DNA of 64,000 nucleotides, taken from NCBI RefSeq assembly GCF_000442515.1, contig NZ_AQPH01000002.1, positions 55,087 to 119,086 of the forward strand, read 5' to 3'. Of the stretch, positions 16,427 to 27,050 are shown piece after piece (the first letter of the stretch is position 1; each line of letters opens with the position of its first letter). The notes below the pieces were generated by a model. That model did not search any database. It worked only from the letters and a program-made list of their open reading frames with translations, and was not told the origin of the DNA. The translations under genes and the position numbers were made by a program. Source of the stretch: Magnetospirillum fulvum MGU-K5 (lineage in GTDB: Bacteria > Pseudomonadota > Alphaproteobacteria > Rhodospirillales > Magnetospirillaceae).

Positions 16427-17473
16427 ATGACAAGCGATTGGAGCAGAGACGCGATGCGGCTGGTTCTGGCCACGGCGCTGGTGGTTGGAGCGGCGATGGC
16501 CCTTGCTGCGGCGATCCCCGGCGCGGGCGCGGCGGAAAGCCGAACCCTCCTCAACGTCTCCTACGACCCCACCCGTGAATTATACCAAGATCTCAATGCC
16601 GCCTTCGTCAAATCGTGGAAGGCCAAGACGGGCGAGGATCTCCGCATCAACCAGTCGCATGGCGGTTCGGGCAAGCAGGCCCGCGCGGTGATCGACGGGC
16701 TCGAAGCCGACGTCGTCACCCTGGCGCTGGCCTACGATATCGACGCGATTGCCCAGCGCGGTCAGATCGACCCCAAATGGCAGTCCCGGCTGGCGGCCAA
16801 CAGCGCGCCTTATACGTCGACCATCGTGTTCCTGGTCCGCAAGGGCAACCCCAAGGCCATCAAGGATTGGGACGATCTGGTCCGCCCCGGCGTGTCGGTG
16901 ATCACCCCCAACCCCAAGACCTCGGGCGGGGCGCGCTGGAACTATCTGGCGGCGTGGGGCTATGAACTGAACCGCTCCAACAATGACGCGGCCAAGGCCG
17001 AGGCCTTCACCACCGCTTTGTTCCACAACGTCCCGGTGCTCGATACCGGCGCGCGCGGTTCGACCACCACCTTTACCCAGCGCGGCATCGGCGACGTCCT
17101 GATCGCCTGGGAGAACGAGGCGATCCTGGCCCTGAAGGAAGTCCCCGGCCAGTTCGAGATTGTCGCTCCCCCGCTGTCGATCCTGGCCGAACCGCCGGTC
17201 GCGGTGGTCGATAAGGTGGTTGACCGCCACGGCACCCGCGCCCTGGCCGAATCCTATCTCTCCTTCCTCTATACCCCCGAGGCGCAGGAGATCATTGCCC
17301 GCAACCATTACCGCCCGCGCGATCCCGATATCGCCAAGAAGCACGCGGCCGAGTTCCCGCCGGTCCGTCTGTTCACCATCGACGACGTGTTCGGCGGCTG
17401 GGGCAAGGCGCAGACGGCTCACTTCGCCGATGGCGGGATTTTCGACAGGATCATCGTCAATGCCAAAAAATAA
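16427..17473 (+). CDS. sbp: sulfate ABC transporter substrate-binding protein
   Basis: The 348-residue precursor has a long signal peptide (cleavage near AGA-AE). Sbp/CysP landmarks include [71 protein letters not shown] and [10 protein letters not shown]. It binds sulfate/thiosulfate in the periplasm for CysTWA. I chose the ATG at 16427 because GGGGAG lies 7 bases upstream; another ATG at 16403 lacks one. It overlaps cysT by 14 bases. Confidence 0.93.
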   Translation: MTSDWSRDAMRLVLATALVVGAAMALAAAIPGAGAAESRTLLNVSYDPTRELYQDLNAAFVKSWKAKTGEDLRINQSHGGSGKQARAVIDGLEADVVTLALAYDIDAIAQRGQIDPKWQSRLAANSAPYTSTIVFLVRKGNPKAIKDWDDLVRPGVSVITPNPKTSGGARWNYLAAWGYELNRSNNDAAKAEAFTTALFHNVPVLDTGARGSTTTFTQRGIGDVLIAWENEAILALKEVPGQFEIVAPPLSILAEPPVAVVDKVVDRHGTRALAESYLSFLYTPEAQEIIARNHYRPRDPDIAKKHAAEFPPVRLFTIDDVFGGWGKAQTAHFADGGIFDRIIVNAKK

Positions 17474-18308
17474 TCCCGCCAAACCTTGGCGGGTGATCCC
17501 GGGGTTCGGCCTGACGCTGGGCCTGACCCTGGGGTGGCTCTCGGTTCTGGTCCTCATTCCGCTGACCAGCCTGTTCGTGATGGCCTCGGGCCTCAGTCTC
17601 GACCAATGGCTGGCGATTTTGGCCGACACCCGGGTTCAGGCGGCGTTCCGTCTCAGCTTCGGCGGCGCCTTGGTGGCGGCGCTGATTAATGCCGCCGCCG
17701 GTTTGCTGGTCGCCTGGGTGCTGGTCCGCTACGACTTCCCCGGACGCCGTCTGATTGACGCGATGGTCGATCTGCCCTTCGCCCTGCCCACCGCAGTGGC
17801 CGGTATCGCGCTCGCCGCGCTCTATGCCCCCCAGGGCTGGATCGGCCAACTGATCGAGCCCCTGGGAATCAAGGTCGCCTTTACCCCCCTTGGCGCGATC
17901 GTCGCGATGGTGTTCGTCGGGCTGCCCTTCGTCGTTCGTACCGTCCAGCCGGTGCTGGAAGACATTGATTCCGAGGTCGAGGAAGCGGCGGCGTCACTGG
18001 GCGCCGGGCGCTGGCAGACCTTTACCCGCGTCATCCTGCCGACCCTGGCCCCGGCGCTGCTGACCGGGTTCGCCCTGGCCTTCGCCCGTGCCGTCGGCGA
18101 ATACGGTTCGGTGATCTTTATCGCCGGGAATTTCCCCGGCCTGTCCGAGATCGTGCCGCTGCTGATCGTGGTCCGGCTCGAACAATACGATTATGTCGGG
18201 GCCACCGCGATCGCCGCGATCATGCTGGTGGCGTCGTTCGTGCTGCTGCTGGCGATCAACGGCCTGCAACGCTGGAACCGTGACCGCCTGTCCCGTGGAG
18301 CCGCCTGA
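17460..18308 (+). CDS. cysT: sulfate ABC transporter permease CysT
   Basis: The 282-residue permease has about six helices, the [13 protein letters not shown] region and the EAA loop [21 protein letters not shown]. It pairs with CysW to form the membrane channel. The ATG lies inside the 3' end of sbp and the stop overlaps the cysW start by one base, so expression is coupled. Confidence 0.93.
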   Translation: MPKNNPAKPWRVIPGFGLTLGLTLGWLSVLVLIPLTSLFVMASGLSLDQWLAILADTRVQAAFRLSFGGALVAALINAAAGLLVAWVLVRYDFPGRRLIDAMVDLPFALPTAVAGIALAALYAPQGWIGQLIEPLGIKVAFTPLGAIVAMVFVGLPFVVRTVQPVLEDIDSEVEEAAASLGAGRWQTFTRVILPTLAPALLTGFALAFARAVGEYGSVIFIAGNFPGLSEIVPLLIVVRLEQYDYVGATAIAAIMLVASFVLLLAINGLQRWNRDRLSRGAA

Positions 18309-19141
18309 TGCGCCGTGACGAGTCCTCCCTGATCCGCTGGCTGCTGATTGCGCTGGCGCTCGGCTTTCTCGGCCTGTTCCTGGTGCTGCCGCTGGCCGCC
18401 GTGCTGGCTCAGGCCCTGGGCAAGGGCACCGGCGCCTATTTCGCCGCCCTGACCCAGCCCGACGCCTGGGCCGCGATCCGCCTCACCCTGCTGGTCGCCG
18501 CGATCGCGGTGCCGGTCAATATCGGCTTTGGGCTGGTGGCATCGTGGGCGATCGCCAAGTTCGACTTTCGCGGCAAGAGCCTGCTGATCAGCCTGATCGA
18601 CCTGCCCTTCTCGGTTTCGCCGGTGATTTCCGGTCTGGTCTTCGTCCTGCTGTTCGGGCTTCAGGGCTGGTTCGGCGAGACCTTGCGCGACCACAACATC
18701 CGGGTGCTGTTCGCGGTGCCGGGGATCGTGCTGGCGACGATGTTCGTCACCTTCCCCTTCGTCGCCCGCGAACTGATCCCGTTGATGGAGGAACAAGGCC
18801 GCGAAGAGGAAGAAGCCGCGATCGTGCTGGGGGCTGGCGGGTTCAAGACCTTTCTGACCGTGACCCTGCCCAACGTCAAATGGGGCCTGCTCCACGGCGT
18901 GCTGCTGTGCAACGCCCGCGCCATGGGTGAATTCGGCGCGGTGTCGGTGGTGTCGGGCCATATTCGCGGCCTGACCAACACGATGCCGCTCCATGTCGAG
19001 ATTCTCTACAACGAATACGATTTCGTCGGCGCGTTCGCCGTTGCGTCGCTGCTTGCCCTGCTCGCCTTGCTGACCCTGGTCGCCAAATCGGCGCTGGAAT
19101 GGCGGTTGCGGGACGAAATCTCCGCCCTTCGCCAGTCATAG
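18308..19141 (+). CDS. cysW: sulfate ABC transporter permease CysW
   Basis: The 277-residue permease has the CysW patterns [56 protein letters not shown] and [17 protein letters not shown]. It forms the sulfate channel with CysT. It follows cysT by a one-base TGATG junction and precedes cysA by 8 bases. Confidence 0.94.
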   Translation: MRRDESSLIRWLLIALALGFLGLFLVLPLAAVLAQALGKGTGAYFAALTQPDAWAAIRLTLLVAAIAVPVNIGFGLVASWAIAKFDFRGKSLLISLIDLPFSVSPVISGLVFVLLFGLQGWFGETLRDHNIRVLFAVPGIVLATMFVTFPFVARELIPLMEEQGREEEEAAIVLGAGGFKTFLTVTLPNVKWGLLHGVLLCNARAMGEFGAVSVVSGHIRGLTNTMPLHVEILYNEYDFVGAFAVASLLALLALLTLVAKSALEWRLRDEISALRQS

Positions 19142-19149
19142 AGGCCGAA

Positions 19150-20199
19150 ATGATCGAAGTTCAGAACATTACCAAGCATTTCGGCGCGTTCCGGGCGCTT
19201 GACGACGTCTCGCTGGTGGTCCCGAAAGGAAAGCTGGTGGCACTGCTGGGGCCGTCCGGCTCGGGCAAGACGACGCTGCTCAGGATCCTCGCCGGGCTGG
19301 AAGCCCCCGATCACGGTCGTGTGATCCTGGACGGGATCGAGGCGACCGAACAGAAGGCGCGCGATCGCGGCATCGGCTTTGTGTTCCAGCATTACGCCCT
19401 GTTCCGCCACATGAGTGTTGCCGACAACATCGCCTTTGGCCTGACCGTGCGTAAAGGCAAGGACCGGCCGCCGCGCGCCGAGATCGACCGCCGCGTTGGC
19501 GCCTTGCTTGATCTGGTGCAATTGAGCGGTCTGGCCGGACGCTACCCCACCCAATTGTCGGGCGGGCAGCGTCAGCGCGTCGCCCTGGCCCGCGCTTTGG
19601 CGGTCGAACCCCGCCTGTTATTGCTGGACGAGCCGTTCGGGGCGCTTGACGCCCAGGTCCGCAAGGAATTGCGCCGCTGGCTCCGTCGCCTCCATGACGA
19701 ACTCGGCCTGACCGGAGTGTTCGTTACCCACGATCAGGAAGAGGCGCTGGAAGTCGCCGACGAAGTGGTGGTGATGAACAAGGGCCGGATCGAACAGGTC
19801 GGCAGCCCCGCCGCGATCTATGACCAGCCCGCCACTCCGTTCGTCTATCGCTTCCTCGGCAATGTCAATTCGCTGCCTTGCGCCATCCATGACGGACGGG
19901 CCGAAATCGCCGGTCTCAGCCTCGCGATCGAGGCGCCCAATTCCGGAGGCGAAGGCGACGGGATCGCCTTTGTCCGTCCCCACGATGTCGAAGTGCGCCC
20001 CCCCAGTGATGGCCTGCCCCGCGCCGTCGTCGAGCAATTGGCGATCCTGGGCCCGGTGGTTCGCGCCGACCTGCTGTTGCCCGGCAACATCTCGATCGAG
20101 GTCGAACTGACCCGCGAGCAGCAAAATCATCTGTCGCTGGCGAAAGGCTCGCCGGTCGGTCTCTCGTTGCGCCGAGCCCGCGTTTTCGCCGGGGCCTGA
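19150..20199 (+). CDS. cysA: sulfate ABC transporter ATP-binding protein
   Basis: The 349-residue ATPase has Walker [11 protein letters not shown]-loop [13 protein letters not shown], signature [15 protein letters not shown], Walker [13 protein letters not shown] and H-loop THDQEEA. A C-terminal TOBE-type regulatory domain follows (residues ~240-349). A GAGG lies 6 bases before the ATG. It ends the sbp-cysTWA operon. Confidence 0.95.
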   Translation: MIEVQNITKHFGAFRALDDVSLVVPKGKLVALLGPSGSGKTTLLRILAGLEAPDHGRVILDGIEATEQKARDRGIGFVFQHYALFRHMSVADNIAFGLTVRKGKDRPPRAEIDRRVGALLDLVQLSGLAGRYPTQLSGGQRQRVALARALAVEPRLLLLDEPFGALDAQVRKELRRWLRRLHDELGLTGVFVTHDQEEALEVADEVVVMNKGRIEQVGSPAAIYDQPATPFVYRFLGNVNSLPCAIHDGRAEIAGLSLAIEAPNSGGEGDGIAFVRPHDVEVRPPSDGLPRAVVEQLAILGPVVRADLLLPGNISIEVELTREQQNHLSLAKGSPVGLSLRRARVFAGA

Positions 20200-20232
20200 C
20201 CGCCCCGCCCGCCCATATGCGGTAGATTTTCC

Positions 20233-20271
20233 GAGACAGACTACCCAGATATGGCTGGGTTGGTCTGTCTC
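20233..20271 (+). terminator. strong hairpin after cysA
   Basis: The arms 20233-20248 (GAGACAGACTACCCAG) and 20255-20271 (CTGGGTTGGTCTGTCTC) form a long, nearly perfect stem with a six-base loop. No T run follows, so it may act as an mRNA 3'-end stabiliser as much as a terminator. Confidence 0.6.
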
Positions 20272-20363
20272 ACCCCTTAGCCCCCTCGATCCGCCATCCC
20301 CGTCATCGCGCCCTTAAAATACATTTATTTTTTGTCCTATCGTCCTATTTTACACAATCCGTG

Positions 20364-20393
20364 TTGACACTCCACGGGTGGAGACGGTATTGC
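20364..20393 (+). promoter_or_regulatory. putative promoter of the sulfate-assimilation operon
   Basis: TTGACA (20364-20369) is followed after 18 bases by TATTGC (20388-20393). A 5-bp CTCCA/TGGAG repeat lies in the spacer and could be part of an operator. The -10 is weak. Confidence 0.4.
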
Positions 20394-20409
20394 CTGGGGT
20401 CAGTTGCAG

Positions 20410-20430
20410 GACCCGACAGCGATTCGGGTC
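20410..20430 (+). promoter_or_regulatory. leader hairpin before the siroheme reductase gene
   Basis: GACCCGA (20410-20416) and TCGGGTC (20424-20430) form a perfect 7-bp stem with a 7-base loop. It ends 19 bases before the ATG at 20450, close to the ribosome binding region. It may modulate translation. Confidence 0.4.
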
Positions 20431-20449
20431 GACGAGAAAGGGCCTAGGG

Positions 20450-22489
20450 ATGAGCGACGCGAACCACGCACATATCGAATCCGGCGAACCGCTGGCACGC
20501 GCCTCGGATGCGAGCGAGTACCGGGACGGTCTGCGCCGCTATCGCGGTGGTGGCTGGGAAGAAGAGCGCTGGTCCTCGTTTCGCCTCAGCCACGGCGTCT
20601 ATGGCCAGCGTCAGACCGGGGTTCAGATGCTGCGGATCAAGATTCCCGGCGGCGTGGTGGCATTGCCCTGGCTGAAGGTTCTGGCCGGTCTGACCCGCGA
20701 TTTCGGCCAGGGTCCGGCCCACATCACCACCCGCCAGGACATCCAGATTTATCATGTGCCGCTGGAACGGACCGCCGACGCGCTGGACCGCCTCAATGCG
20801 GGCGGCATGACCTCGCGCGAGGCGGGCGGCAACACCGTCCGCAACGTCAATGCCTGTGCCCTGGCCGGAACCTGCCCGCGCGAACGGGTCGATGCGGGCG
20901 AGGTCGCCAACCGCCTGTCGCGGCTGTGGCTGCGCCATCCGCTGGTCCAGGCGATGCCGCGCAAGCTGAAGCTGACGGTATCGGGCTGCGCCACCGATTG
21001 CGGCGGGGCGACGATCAACGATCTGGGCTTGATCGCGGTGGAAAAGAACGGTCGTCCCGGCTTTCGCGCCCTGGTCGGCGGCGGGCTGGGCGCGGTGCCC
21101 GGCATCGCGATCGAACTGTCTGATTTCGTCGTCGAGGAAGACGTACCCGCGCTGTTCGAGGCGGTGATCCGTCTCCACATCCGTCATTCTACCCGGACCG
21201 AGCGGGCGCGGGCGCGGCTGCGCTTTACCATCAAGCGGCTGGGGGCCGAGGCATTCCTGGCCCAGTTCCGCACCGAATTCGACCGTCTGCGCGGGCTTGG
21301 CCAGCGGCCGTGGCAGCCGCTTGACTGGCGTCGTCCCACCGAGACCGAGACCGGCCCACTGGCGCCGAACGGTCTGGTTACCGCGCCGAACGGAACCATC
21401 GCCGCAATCATCCCGGTCCCGCTCGGGCAATTGAGCGCCGATCAACTGGACGGGCTGGCCGCGATTGCCGAAAGCGTCGGTGCCACCCAGGCCCGGCTGA
21501 CCCGCGAACAGAATATCGTTCTGCTTGGACTGACCCAGGACGCCCTGGCCGGGCTGGCCGAAGCGCTGGCGGCGATCGGGCTGGACAGCCCGGACATCGG
21601 CGCGGCCAAGGCGTCGGTGGTGACCTGCCCCGGCATCTCCACCTGCCGGATCGGCATCAACAACGCGCGGGCCTTTGGCCGCAAGCTGGTCGAGGATATC
21701 GATGCCGAGCCCGCCGAAGACCGCGCCCCGGTGCTGATCCGCGTCTCGGGCTGCCATAATTCGTGCACCCTGCATCACGCCGCCGAGATCGGCCTGCACG
21801 GCCTGACCAAGACCGTCAACGGCCGCCCCGCGCCGCATTACCGGCTGCATCTGGGCGGCGATGTCCGCAACGGTGCCTTTGCCGTCGAAGGCCCGATCGT
21901 GCCCTCCAAGTTGGCCGACCGCGCCGTCACCCTGCTGCGCCGGGCGTTGAAAAACGACCGCACCCCCGGCGAAAGTGTCCGCGACTGGGCCGTCCGGCTG
22001 GGGCCGGAGGGGATTGCCGCCCTGCTCGAACCGCTGGCCGCCGAAGCCCCCACCGACGAGTGGTTCGTCGATTGGGGCGAGACCCGGGCCTTTACCGGCC
22101 CGTCGCGGGCCACCGGCGAGTGCGCCGCGCCCCAGGCTCCGACCGCTCACCTGGGCGATCTCGCCCTTGACGCGCTGGCCAATTTCGACCGCTTCCTGGC
22201 GGTCGGCCGCTGGCCCGAGGCGTTGAAGGCGGGCGAGGAAGCCTCGGTTCTGGCGATCCGCCGCCTGCTGGCCGGGCACGGTGTCTCCGTTGCCGAAGAT
22301 GACGAGGCCGAAGCGGTGTTCGCCCGCTTCCGCGCCAGCCCCGCCGCCACCGGCCGCGCGCTCGAAGCCTTCGATGCCGTGCTGGCCGAACGGACTTCGG
22401 CCCTGGTCACCGGCAGCGCTCAATCCTATCGCGAAGCGTTGTCCTGGCTGATTCAGTCGATCCTGAACCCGACCGGGCGGGCGGCATGA
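20450..22489 (+). CDS. nitrite/sulfite reductase hemoprotein with two full siroheme-cluster motifs
   Basis: The 679-residue protein contains two ferredoxin-like/NIR_SIR halves. The first has GPAHITTRQDIQIYHVPL, CALAGTC (C-x5-C) and SGCATDCGG (C-x3-C). The second has CPGISTC (C-x5-C) and SGCHNSCTLHHAAEIG (C-x3-C). In E. coli-type CysI only the C-terminal half keeps its four cluster cysteines. Roughly the last 110 residues are an extra helical domain with a HEPN-like look. The position in front of cysH-cysD-cysNC indicates six-electron sulfite reduction to sulfide rather than nitrite reduction. It overlaps cysH by 4 bases. Confidence 0.88.
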   Translation: MSDANHAHIESGEPLARASDASEYRDGLRRYRGGGWEEERWSSFRLSHGVYGQRQTGVQMLRIKIPGGVVALPWLKVLAGLTRDFGQGPAHITTRQDIQIYHVPLERTADALDRLNAGGMTSREAGGNTVRNVNACALAGTCPRERVDAGEVANRLSRLWLRHPLVQAMPRKLKLTVSGCATDCGGATINDLGLIAVEKNGRPGFRALVGGGLGAVPGIAIELSDFVVEEDVPALFEAVIRLHIRHSTRTERARARLRFTIKRLGAEAFLAQFRTEFDRLRGLGQRPWQPLDWRRPTETETGPLAPNGLVTAPNGTIAAIIPVPLGQLSADQLDGLAAIAESVGATQARLTREQNIVLLGLTQDALAGLAEALAAIGLDSPDIGAAKASVVTCPGISTCRIGINNARAFGRKLVEDIDAEPAEDRAPVLIRVSGCHNSCTLHHAAEIGLHGLTKTVNGRPAPHYRLHLGGDVRNGAFAVEGPIVPSKLADRAVTLLRRALKNDRTPGESVRDWAVRLGPEGIAALLEPLAAEAPTDEWFVDWGETRAFTGPSRATGECAAPQAPTAHLGDLALDALANFDRFLAVGRWPEALKAGEEASVLAIRRLLAGHGVSVAEDDEAEAVFARFRASPAATGRALEAFDAVLAERTSALVTGSAQSYREALSWLIQSILNPTGRAA

Positions 22490-23229
22490 GCCGGATCGAC
22501 AGCGAAACGGCGGCGCGACTGGCGCAACGCTGGTCCGCGTTGGAGGGATTAGAGTTGCTGGACGCGGCGATTCGCGGCCCCGAGGCGGTCGCCATCGCGG
22601 CGCTGACCTCGTTCGGCACCGAATCCGCCGTTCTGCTCGATCTGGTCGCCCGGATCGATCCCGGTCTGCCGGTGATCGTGCTGGATACCGGCGAGTTGTT
22701 CGACGAGACCACCGACTATATCCGCACCCTGACGGCCCATCTCGGCCTGACCCGGGTGACGGTGAGCGGACCGACCGAGGCCGAGCGGCGCGAGGCCGAA
22801 ACCTTATGGGAGACCGACGCCGACCGCTGCTGCGGCCTGCGCAAGGTCGCTCCGCTGATCCGTGCCGCCGCGCCCTTCGATGCCCTGATCGACGGCCGTC
22901 GCCGCGCCCACGGCTTCGAACGGGCAGGGATGCCCACGGTCGAAGTCAGTGGCGGCGTGCTGAAACTCAGCCCTCTGGCCGGATGGAGCGATGCCGATAT
23001 CGAAGCCGCGTTCGCCGAACGCGGTCTGCCCCGCCATCCACTGGAACAGCACGGCTATCGCTCGATCGGCTGCTGGCCCTGCACCCGCCCGGTCAAGCCC
23101 GGTGAACCGGCCCGCGCCGGTCGTTGGGCCGGAGCGGCCAAAACCGAATGCGGCATTCACACCCGCTCGCTCGCGCCCGACGCGGCGGCGTCCCCCCTTG
23201 AACCCGGAAACCCGAACGGATTGTCATGA
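22486..23229 (+). CDS. cysH: adenylyl-sulfate (APS) reductase type CysH
   Basis: The 247-residue enzyme reduces APS (or PAPS) to sulfite with thioredoxin. Four cluster cysteines are present (DRCCGLRKV and SIGCWPCT). The catalytic cysteine lies in the C-terminal KTECGIH. The CC...CxxC motif marks the [4Fe-4S] APS-reductase group, not the cluster-free enterobacterial PAPS reductase. It overlaps both neighbours by 4 bases (ATGA), within the operon siroheme reductase-cysH-cysD-cysNC. Confidence 0.93.
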   Translation: MSRIDSETAARLAQRWSALEGLELLDAAIRGPEAVAIAALTSFGTESAVLLDLVARIDPGLPVIVLDTGELFDETTDYIRTLTAHLGLTRVTVSGPTEAERREAETLWETDADRCCGLRKVAPLIRAAAPFDALIDGRRRAHGFERAGMPTVEVSGGVLKLSPLAGWSDADIEAAFAERGLPRHPLEQHGYRSIGCWPCTRPVKPGEPARAGRWAGAAKTECGIHTRSLAPDAAASPLEPGNPNGLS

Positions 23230-24026
23230 ACGATCTCGACGCCCTGGAAAGTCAGTCGATCTATATCCTGCGTGAGGCGTTCAACCGCCTGGACAAGATC
23301 GCCCTGTTATGGTCGATCGGCAAGGATTCCAACGTATTGCTGTGGCTGGTGCGCAAGGCCTTCCTCGGCCACGTTCCCTTCCCGGTGATCCATGTCGATA
23401 CCCATCACAAGATCCCCGAAATGATCGAGTTCCGCGACCGGGTCGCCCGCGAATGGAACCTGCCGATGCTGATCGGCCAGAACGATGCCGCGCTGGCGGC
23501 GGGGATGGGGCCGCATCGGGGCCGGGTCGAGTGCTGCACCGCGCTGAAGACCGAAGGGTTGAAGCAGGTGATCGCCGACAACAAGCTGACCGGCGTCATC
23601 GCCGGGATTCGCCGCGACGAGGAAGGCACCCGCGCCAAGGAACGGGTGTTCAGCCCCCGCTCGGAAACGGCGGAATGGGACGTCAAGGACCAGCCGCCGG
23701 AATTCTGGGGCCAGTTCAAGACCGACTTCCCCGCCGGGACCCACATCCGCATTCATCCGCTGCTGGCCTGGACCGAGCTGGATGTCTGGCGCTACATCCG
23801 CCGCGAATCGATCCCGGTGGTCAGCCTGTATTTCTCGAAGAACGGCAAGCGCTACCGCTCGCTGGGCTGCGCCCCCTGCACCAGCCCGATCGAGTCCACC
23901 GCCTCCACGGTTGACGAGATCATCGAGGAACTGGAGACAACGCGGATTTCCGAGCGGTCGGGACGCGCCCAGGATCGCGAGTCCGAGGACGCGTTCGAGC
24001 GTCTGCGGACCGGCGGCTACATGTAG
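23226..24026 (+). CDS. cysD: sulfate adenylyltransferase small subunit
   Basis: The 266-residue protein has the PP-loop SIGKDSNVLLWLVRKAF, the CysD signatures HVDTHHKIPEMIEFRD, GRVECCTALKTEGLK and GIRRDEEGTRAKERVFSPR, and a C-terminal GRAQDRESEDAFERLRTGGYM. It makes APS from ATP and sulfate together with CysN. It is encoded 18 bases before cysNC. Confidence 0.96.
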   Translation: MNDLDALESQSIYILREAFNRLDKIALLWSIGKDSNVLLWLVRKAFLGHVPFPVIHVDTHHKIPEMIEFRDRVAREWNLPMLIGQNDAALAAGMGPHRGRVECCTALKTEGLKQVIADNKLTGVIAGIRRDEEGTRAKERVFSPRSETAEWDVKDQPPEFWGQFKTDFPAGTHIRIHPLLAWTELDVWRYIRRESIPVVSLYFSKNGKRYRSLGCAPCTSPIESTASTVDEIIEELETTRISERSGRAQDRESEDAFERLRTGGYM

Positions 24027-24044
24027 TTCAGGAAGCTCAGTGCA

Positions 24045-25916
24045 ATGACCTCCACCACCTCTCCGATGAACATCGTCGTCGTCGGTCACGTCGATCACGG
24101 CAAATCCACGCTGGTCGGCCGCCTGCTCCACGAAACCGGCGCCCTGCCTGACGGCAAGGTCGAGACCCTGCGCGAAGTGTGCGACCGGCGCGGGATGCCG
24201 TTCGAATGGGCCTTTGTGATGGACGCGCTTCAGGCCGAGCGCGACCAGGGCATCACCATCGACACCGCCCGCATCCGCTTTCGCACTCCGGCCCGGCCCT
24301 ATGTCATCATCGACGCGCCCGGCCACAAGGAATTCCTGAAGAACATGATCACCGGCGCGGCCTCGGCCGAGGCCGCGCTGCTGGTGATCGACGCCGCCGA
24401 AGGGGTGCGCGAGCAATCGCGCCGCCATGGCTATCTGCTCCATTTGCTGGGGCTGCGTCAGGTCGCCGTCGCGGTCAACAAGATGGATCTGGTCGGGTTC
24501 GATCAATCCCGCTTCGACGAGGTCAAGGCCGAGATCGTCGCCTATCTCGGCTCGATCGGCCTTGCCCCCACCCATGTCATTCCGGTCGCGGCGCGCAGCG
24601 GAGCCAACATCGCGACCCACGCCACCGAGACCCCGTGGTACACCGGCCCGACCGTGCTGGGCGCGCTCGACGGCTTTGCCCCGGCGCTGCCGGATACCGC
24701 CCTGCCGCTGCGCTTTCCGATCCAGGACGTTTATAAGTTCGACCATCGCCGCCTGATCGCCGGACGGATCGAATCCGGTCGGCTGAGTGTCGGCGATACC
24801 CTGGTGTTCGCTCCCTCGGGCAAGACAGCGCGGGTCGCCAGCCTGGAACATTGGGGCGCGGGCGAGGTGTCGGACCGGGCTGATGCCGGGCGCTCGGTCG
24901 CGATCACGCTCGACGAGCAGATTTTCGTCGAACGCGGCCAGATCGCCAGCCACGCCGACACCCCGCCGATCCTGTCGCACACGATCGCGGCGCGGCTGTT
25001 CTGGCTGGGCAACAATCCGCTGAAGGTGGGCGCGCGGTATCGGCTGAAGCTGGCCACCGCCGAGCACACCGTCGAAGTGTCGGCAATCCGCCGGGTGATC
25101 GACGTCGTTGATCTTGGCCATCATGACGGGATCGAAGTCGGCCGCAACGCGGTGGCCGAAATCGAGCTGCGCACCCGCTCCCCCATCGCCCACGATTCGT
25201 TCGTCGAGAACCCTCGCCTCGGCCGCTTTGTCCTGGTCGAGGGTTATGACATCGTCGGCGGCGGCGTCATCGCCCACGCTGAAAGCGAGCGGAACGGCGC
25301 GGCGCTGAGCAGCGGTGTCCAGCCGGTCGATCTGCACGCCCGCAGCCTGGCCAACGGCCATCGCGGCGGGGTGGTGTGGCTGACCGGCCTGTCTGGCGCG
25401 GGCAAATCGACGATTGCCGCCGAGGTCGAACGCCGCCTGTTCCTGCGCGGCTGGCAGGTGACGATCCTGGACGGCGATGCGCTGCGGCTTGGCCTCAATT
25501 CCGACCTCGGCTTCTCGCCCGAGGACCGGGCCGAGAACGTCCGCCGTTCGGGCGAAGTGGCACATCTGCTGGCCGAATCCGGCCTGATCGTGCTAGCCGC
25601 CTTCATCTCGCCCTATCGCGCAGACCGCGACCGGGTGCGGTCGATCAACCCGGAAGCGTTCCACGAAATCCACGTCGCCACCAGCCTCGACGAATGCGAA
25701 CGGCGCGACCCCAAGGGCCTGTACGGCAAGGCCCGTGCCGGAACGATTCCGAACTTCACCGGGCTGACCGCGCCCTATGAACCGCCGGAGACTCCGGACC
25801 TCGCCCTGATCACCGAGGGCCGTTCGATCGAAGACAGCGTGACCGAATTGCTGCATTACATCGACGATAAATTCTCGCTCTCGGCACAGGAACAGGCAGA
25901 GAGATGGGGCCTGTAG
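24045..25916 (+). CDS. cysNC: bifunctional sulfate adenylyltransferase subunit 1 / APS kinase
   Basis: The 623-residue fusion has an EF-Tu-like GTPase half: [17 protein letters not shown] and NKMD, with beta-barrel domains to about residue 430. An APS-kinase half starts near residue 445, with Walker [26 protein letters not shown] and [12 protein letters not shown]. It activates sulfate to APS and phosphorylates it to PAPS. Having a kinase next to an APS-type reductase suggests PAPS is also made for other uses. Confidence 0.95.
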   Translation: MTSTTSPMNIVVVGHVDHGKSTLVGRLLHETGALPDGKVETLREVCDRRGMPFEWAFVMDALQAERDQGITIDTARIRFRTPARPYVIIDAPGHKEFLKNMITGAASAEAALLVIDAAEGVREQSRRHGYLLHLLGLRQVAVAVNKMDLVGFDQSRFDEVKAEIVAYLGSIGLAPTHVIPVAARSGANIATHATETPWYTGPTVLGALDGFAPALPDTALPLRFPIQDVYKFDHRRLIAGRIESGRLSVGDTLVFAPSGKTARVASLEHWGAGEVSDRADAGRSVAITLDEQIFVERGQIASHADTPPILSHTIAARLFWLGNNPLKVGARYRLKLATAEHTVEVSAIRRVIDVVDLGHHDGIEVGRNAVAEIELRTRSPIAHDSFVENPRLGRFVLVEGYDIVGGGVIAHAESERNGAALSSGVQPVDLHARSLANGHRGGVVWLTGLSGAGKSTIAAEVERRLFLRGWQVTILDGDALRLGLNSDLGFSPEDRAENVRRSGEVAHLLAESGLIVLAAFISPYRADRDRVRSINPEAFHEIHVATSLDECERRDPKGLYGKARAGTIPNFTGLTAPYEPPETPDLALITEGRSIEDSVTELLHYIDDKFSLSAQEQAERWGL

Positions 25917-26040
25917 ACATCAACCGTTAAGAACACGCAGCGACTCGACCGGGCGGTTCCCTCGTTATATGCTGTTTCGGTACGATAACGAACCGCCGCC
26001 CCTGTGCGGAATCTGGGTCACTGACGAGGAGACAGGCTTT

Positions 26041-26895
26041 ATGAGAAGGCTACGTATCGTTTGCGCCATCGGTACGGCCGCCCTGGCTGCGGCCTGCGCC
26101 ACACCGTGGGAAGTGGCTGATGTCCAGACGGCAATCGAAGCTCCGCCCGCCTCGACCGGCCCGGCATTCACGCGGGCGTTGTTCGACGAATATCGCGGCC
26201 TTGCCAAGTTCGAAGCTCTGGAAGAATACGACTGGATCAACGCCGCCGTGTTCGCCCGCAAGGGGCTGCGCGCCGCGACCGGCGAAGTCGTCGCCCCGGA
26301 AGAGATCGCCGCGTGGGATATCCCCGCCGACCGCATCGGTGAACTGACCACCGCCCGCGCCAAGCTGGTTGCGGCGCTGGCGGGCGGGACCACCGACCGC
26401 GTCCCCGAACTGTCCGCCCGGGCTCAGGCCTCGTTCGATTGCTGGGTTGAAGAGGAATCCGAAGGTGACAGCCTGTCGGAATGCCGCTCCGACTTCGTCA
26501 AGACCGTCGCCCAGTTGGAGCCGCCGCCCCCGGCCGCCGCGCCGCAGCCCGTTGCCGCCGAGCCGAAGGTCATCCGCAGCTTCGTGGTCTATTTCGATCT
26601 CAACAAATCGACGCTGAGCAAGAAGGCCCACGCGACCCTGGCCGACGTCGCCGCGGCGCGGACCGAGCTTTCCCCCGCCGCGATCCACGTCATCGGCCAC
26701 ACCGATACCTCGGGCAACGCGGCGCTGAATGATCGTCTGTCGGCCAAGCGGGCAAGCACGGTCGCCGAGGCCCTGGCTCACCTGGGCGTCACCGCCGATC
26801 AGAAGGCGTTGGGCAAGACTCAGCCCGCGGTCGCCACCGGCGACGGCGTGACCGAACTGCGCAACCGCCGCGTCGAAATCCTGCTCGTGAAGTAG
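26041..26895 (+). CDS. OmpA-family lipoprotein
   Basis: The 284-residue precursor has a lipoprotein signal (lipobox LAAAC, cysteine near residue 19). A helical middle region is followed by a Pro/Ala linker. The C-terminal OmpA/MotB peptidoglycan-binding domain reads VVYFDLNKSTLSKKAHATL, VIGHTDTSGNAALNDRLSAKRA, ELRNRRVEILL. GAGGAGA sits 7 bases before the ATG at 26041. It would anchor the outer membrane to peptidoglycan. Monocistronic, with its own terminator. Confidence 0.9.
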   Translation: MRRLRIVCAIGTAALAAACATPWEVADVQTAIEAPPASTGPAFTRALFDEYRGLAKFEALEEYDWINAAVFARKGLRAATGEVVAPEEIAAWDIPADRIGELTTARAKLVAALAGGTTDRVPELSARAQASFDCWVEEESEGDSLSECRSDFVKTVAQLEPPPPAAAPQPVAAEPKVIRSFVVYFDLNKSTLSKKAHATLADVAAARTELSPAAIHVIGHTDTSGNAALNDRLSAKRASTVAEALAHLGVTADQKALGKTQPAVATGDGVTELRNRRVEILLVK

Positions 26896-26920
26896 GATCG
26901 ACGGACGTCGTTAAATCAGG

Positions 26921-26954
26921 CCTCCCCCGCCGCATCGGTCGGGGGAGGTTTTTT
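26921..26954 (+). terminator. intrinsic terminator of the OmpA-family gene
   Basis: CCTCCCCC (26921-26928) pairs with GGGGGAGG (26941-26948), followed by six T residues. Strong Rho-independent terminator. Confidence 0.92.
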
Positions 26955-27050
26955 ATGCGGTCTTGGAGCGGGGCGGCACTATGACGGCATCCGCTTCCGT
27001 TCCGTCACCAGATCGGCTAACGTGACCCATTGCGGTTCCGGAGAGGTGAT

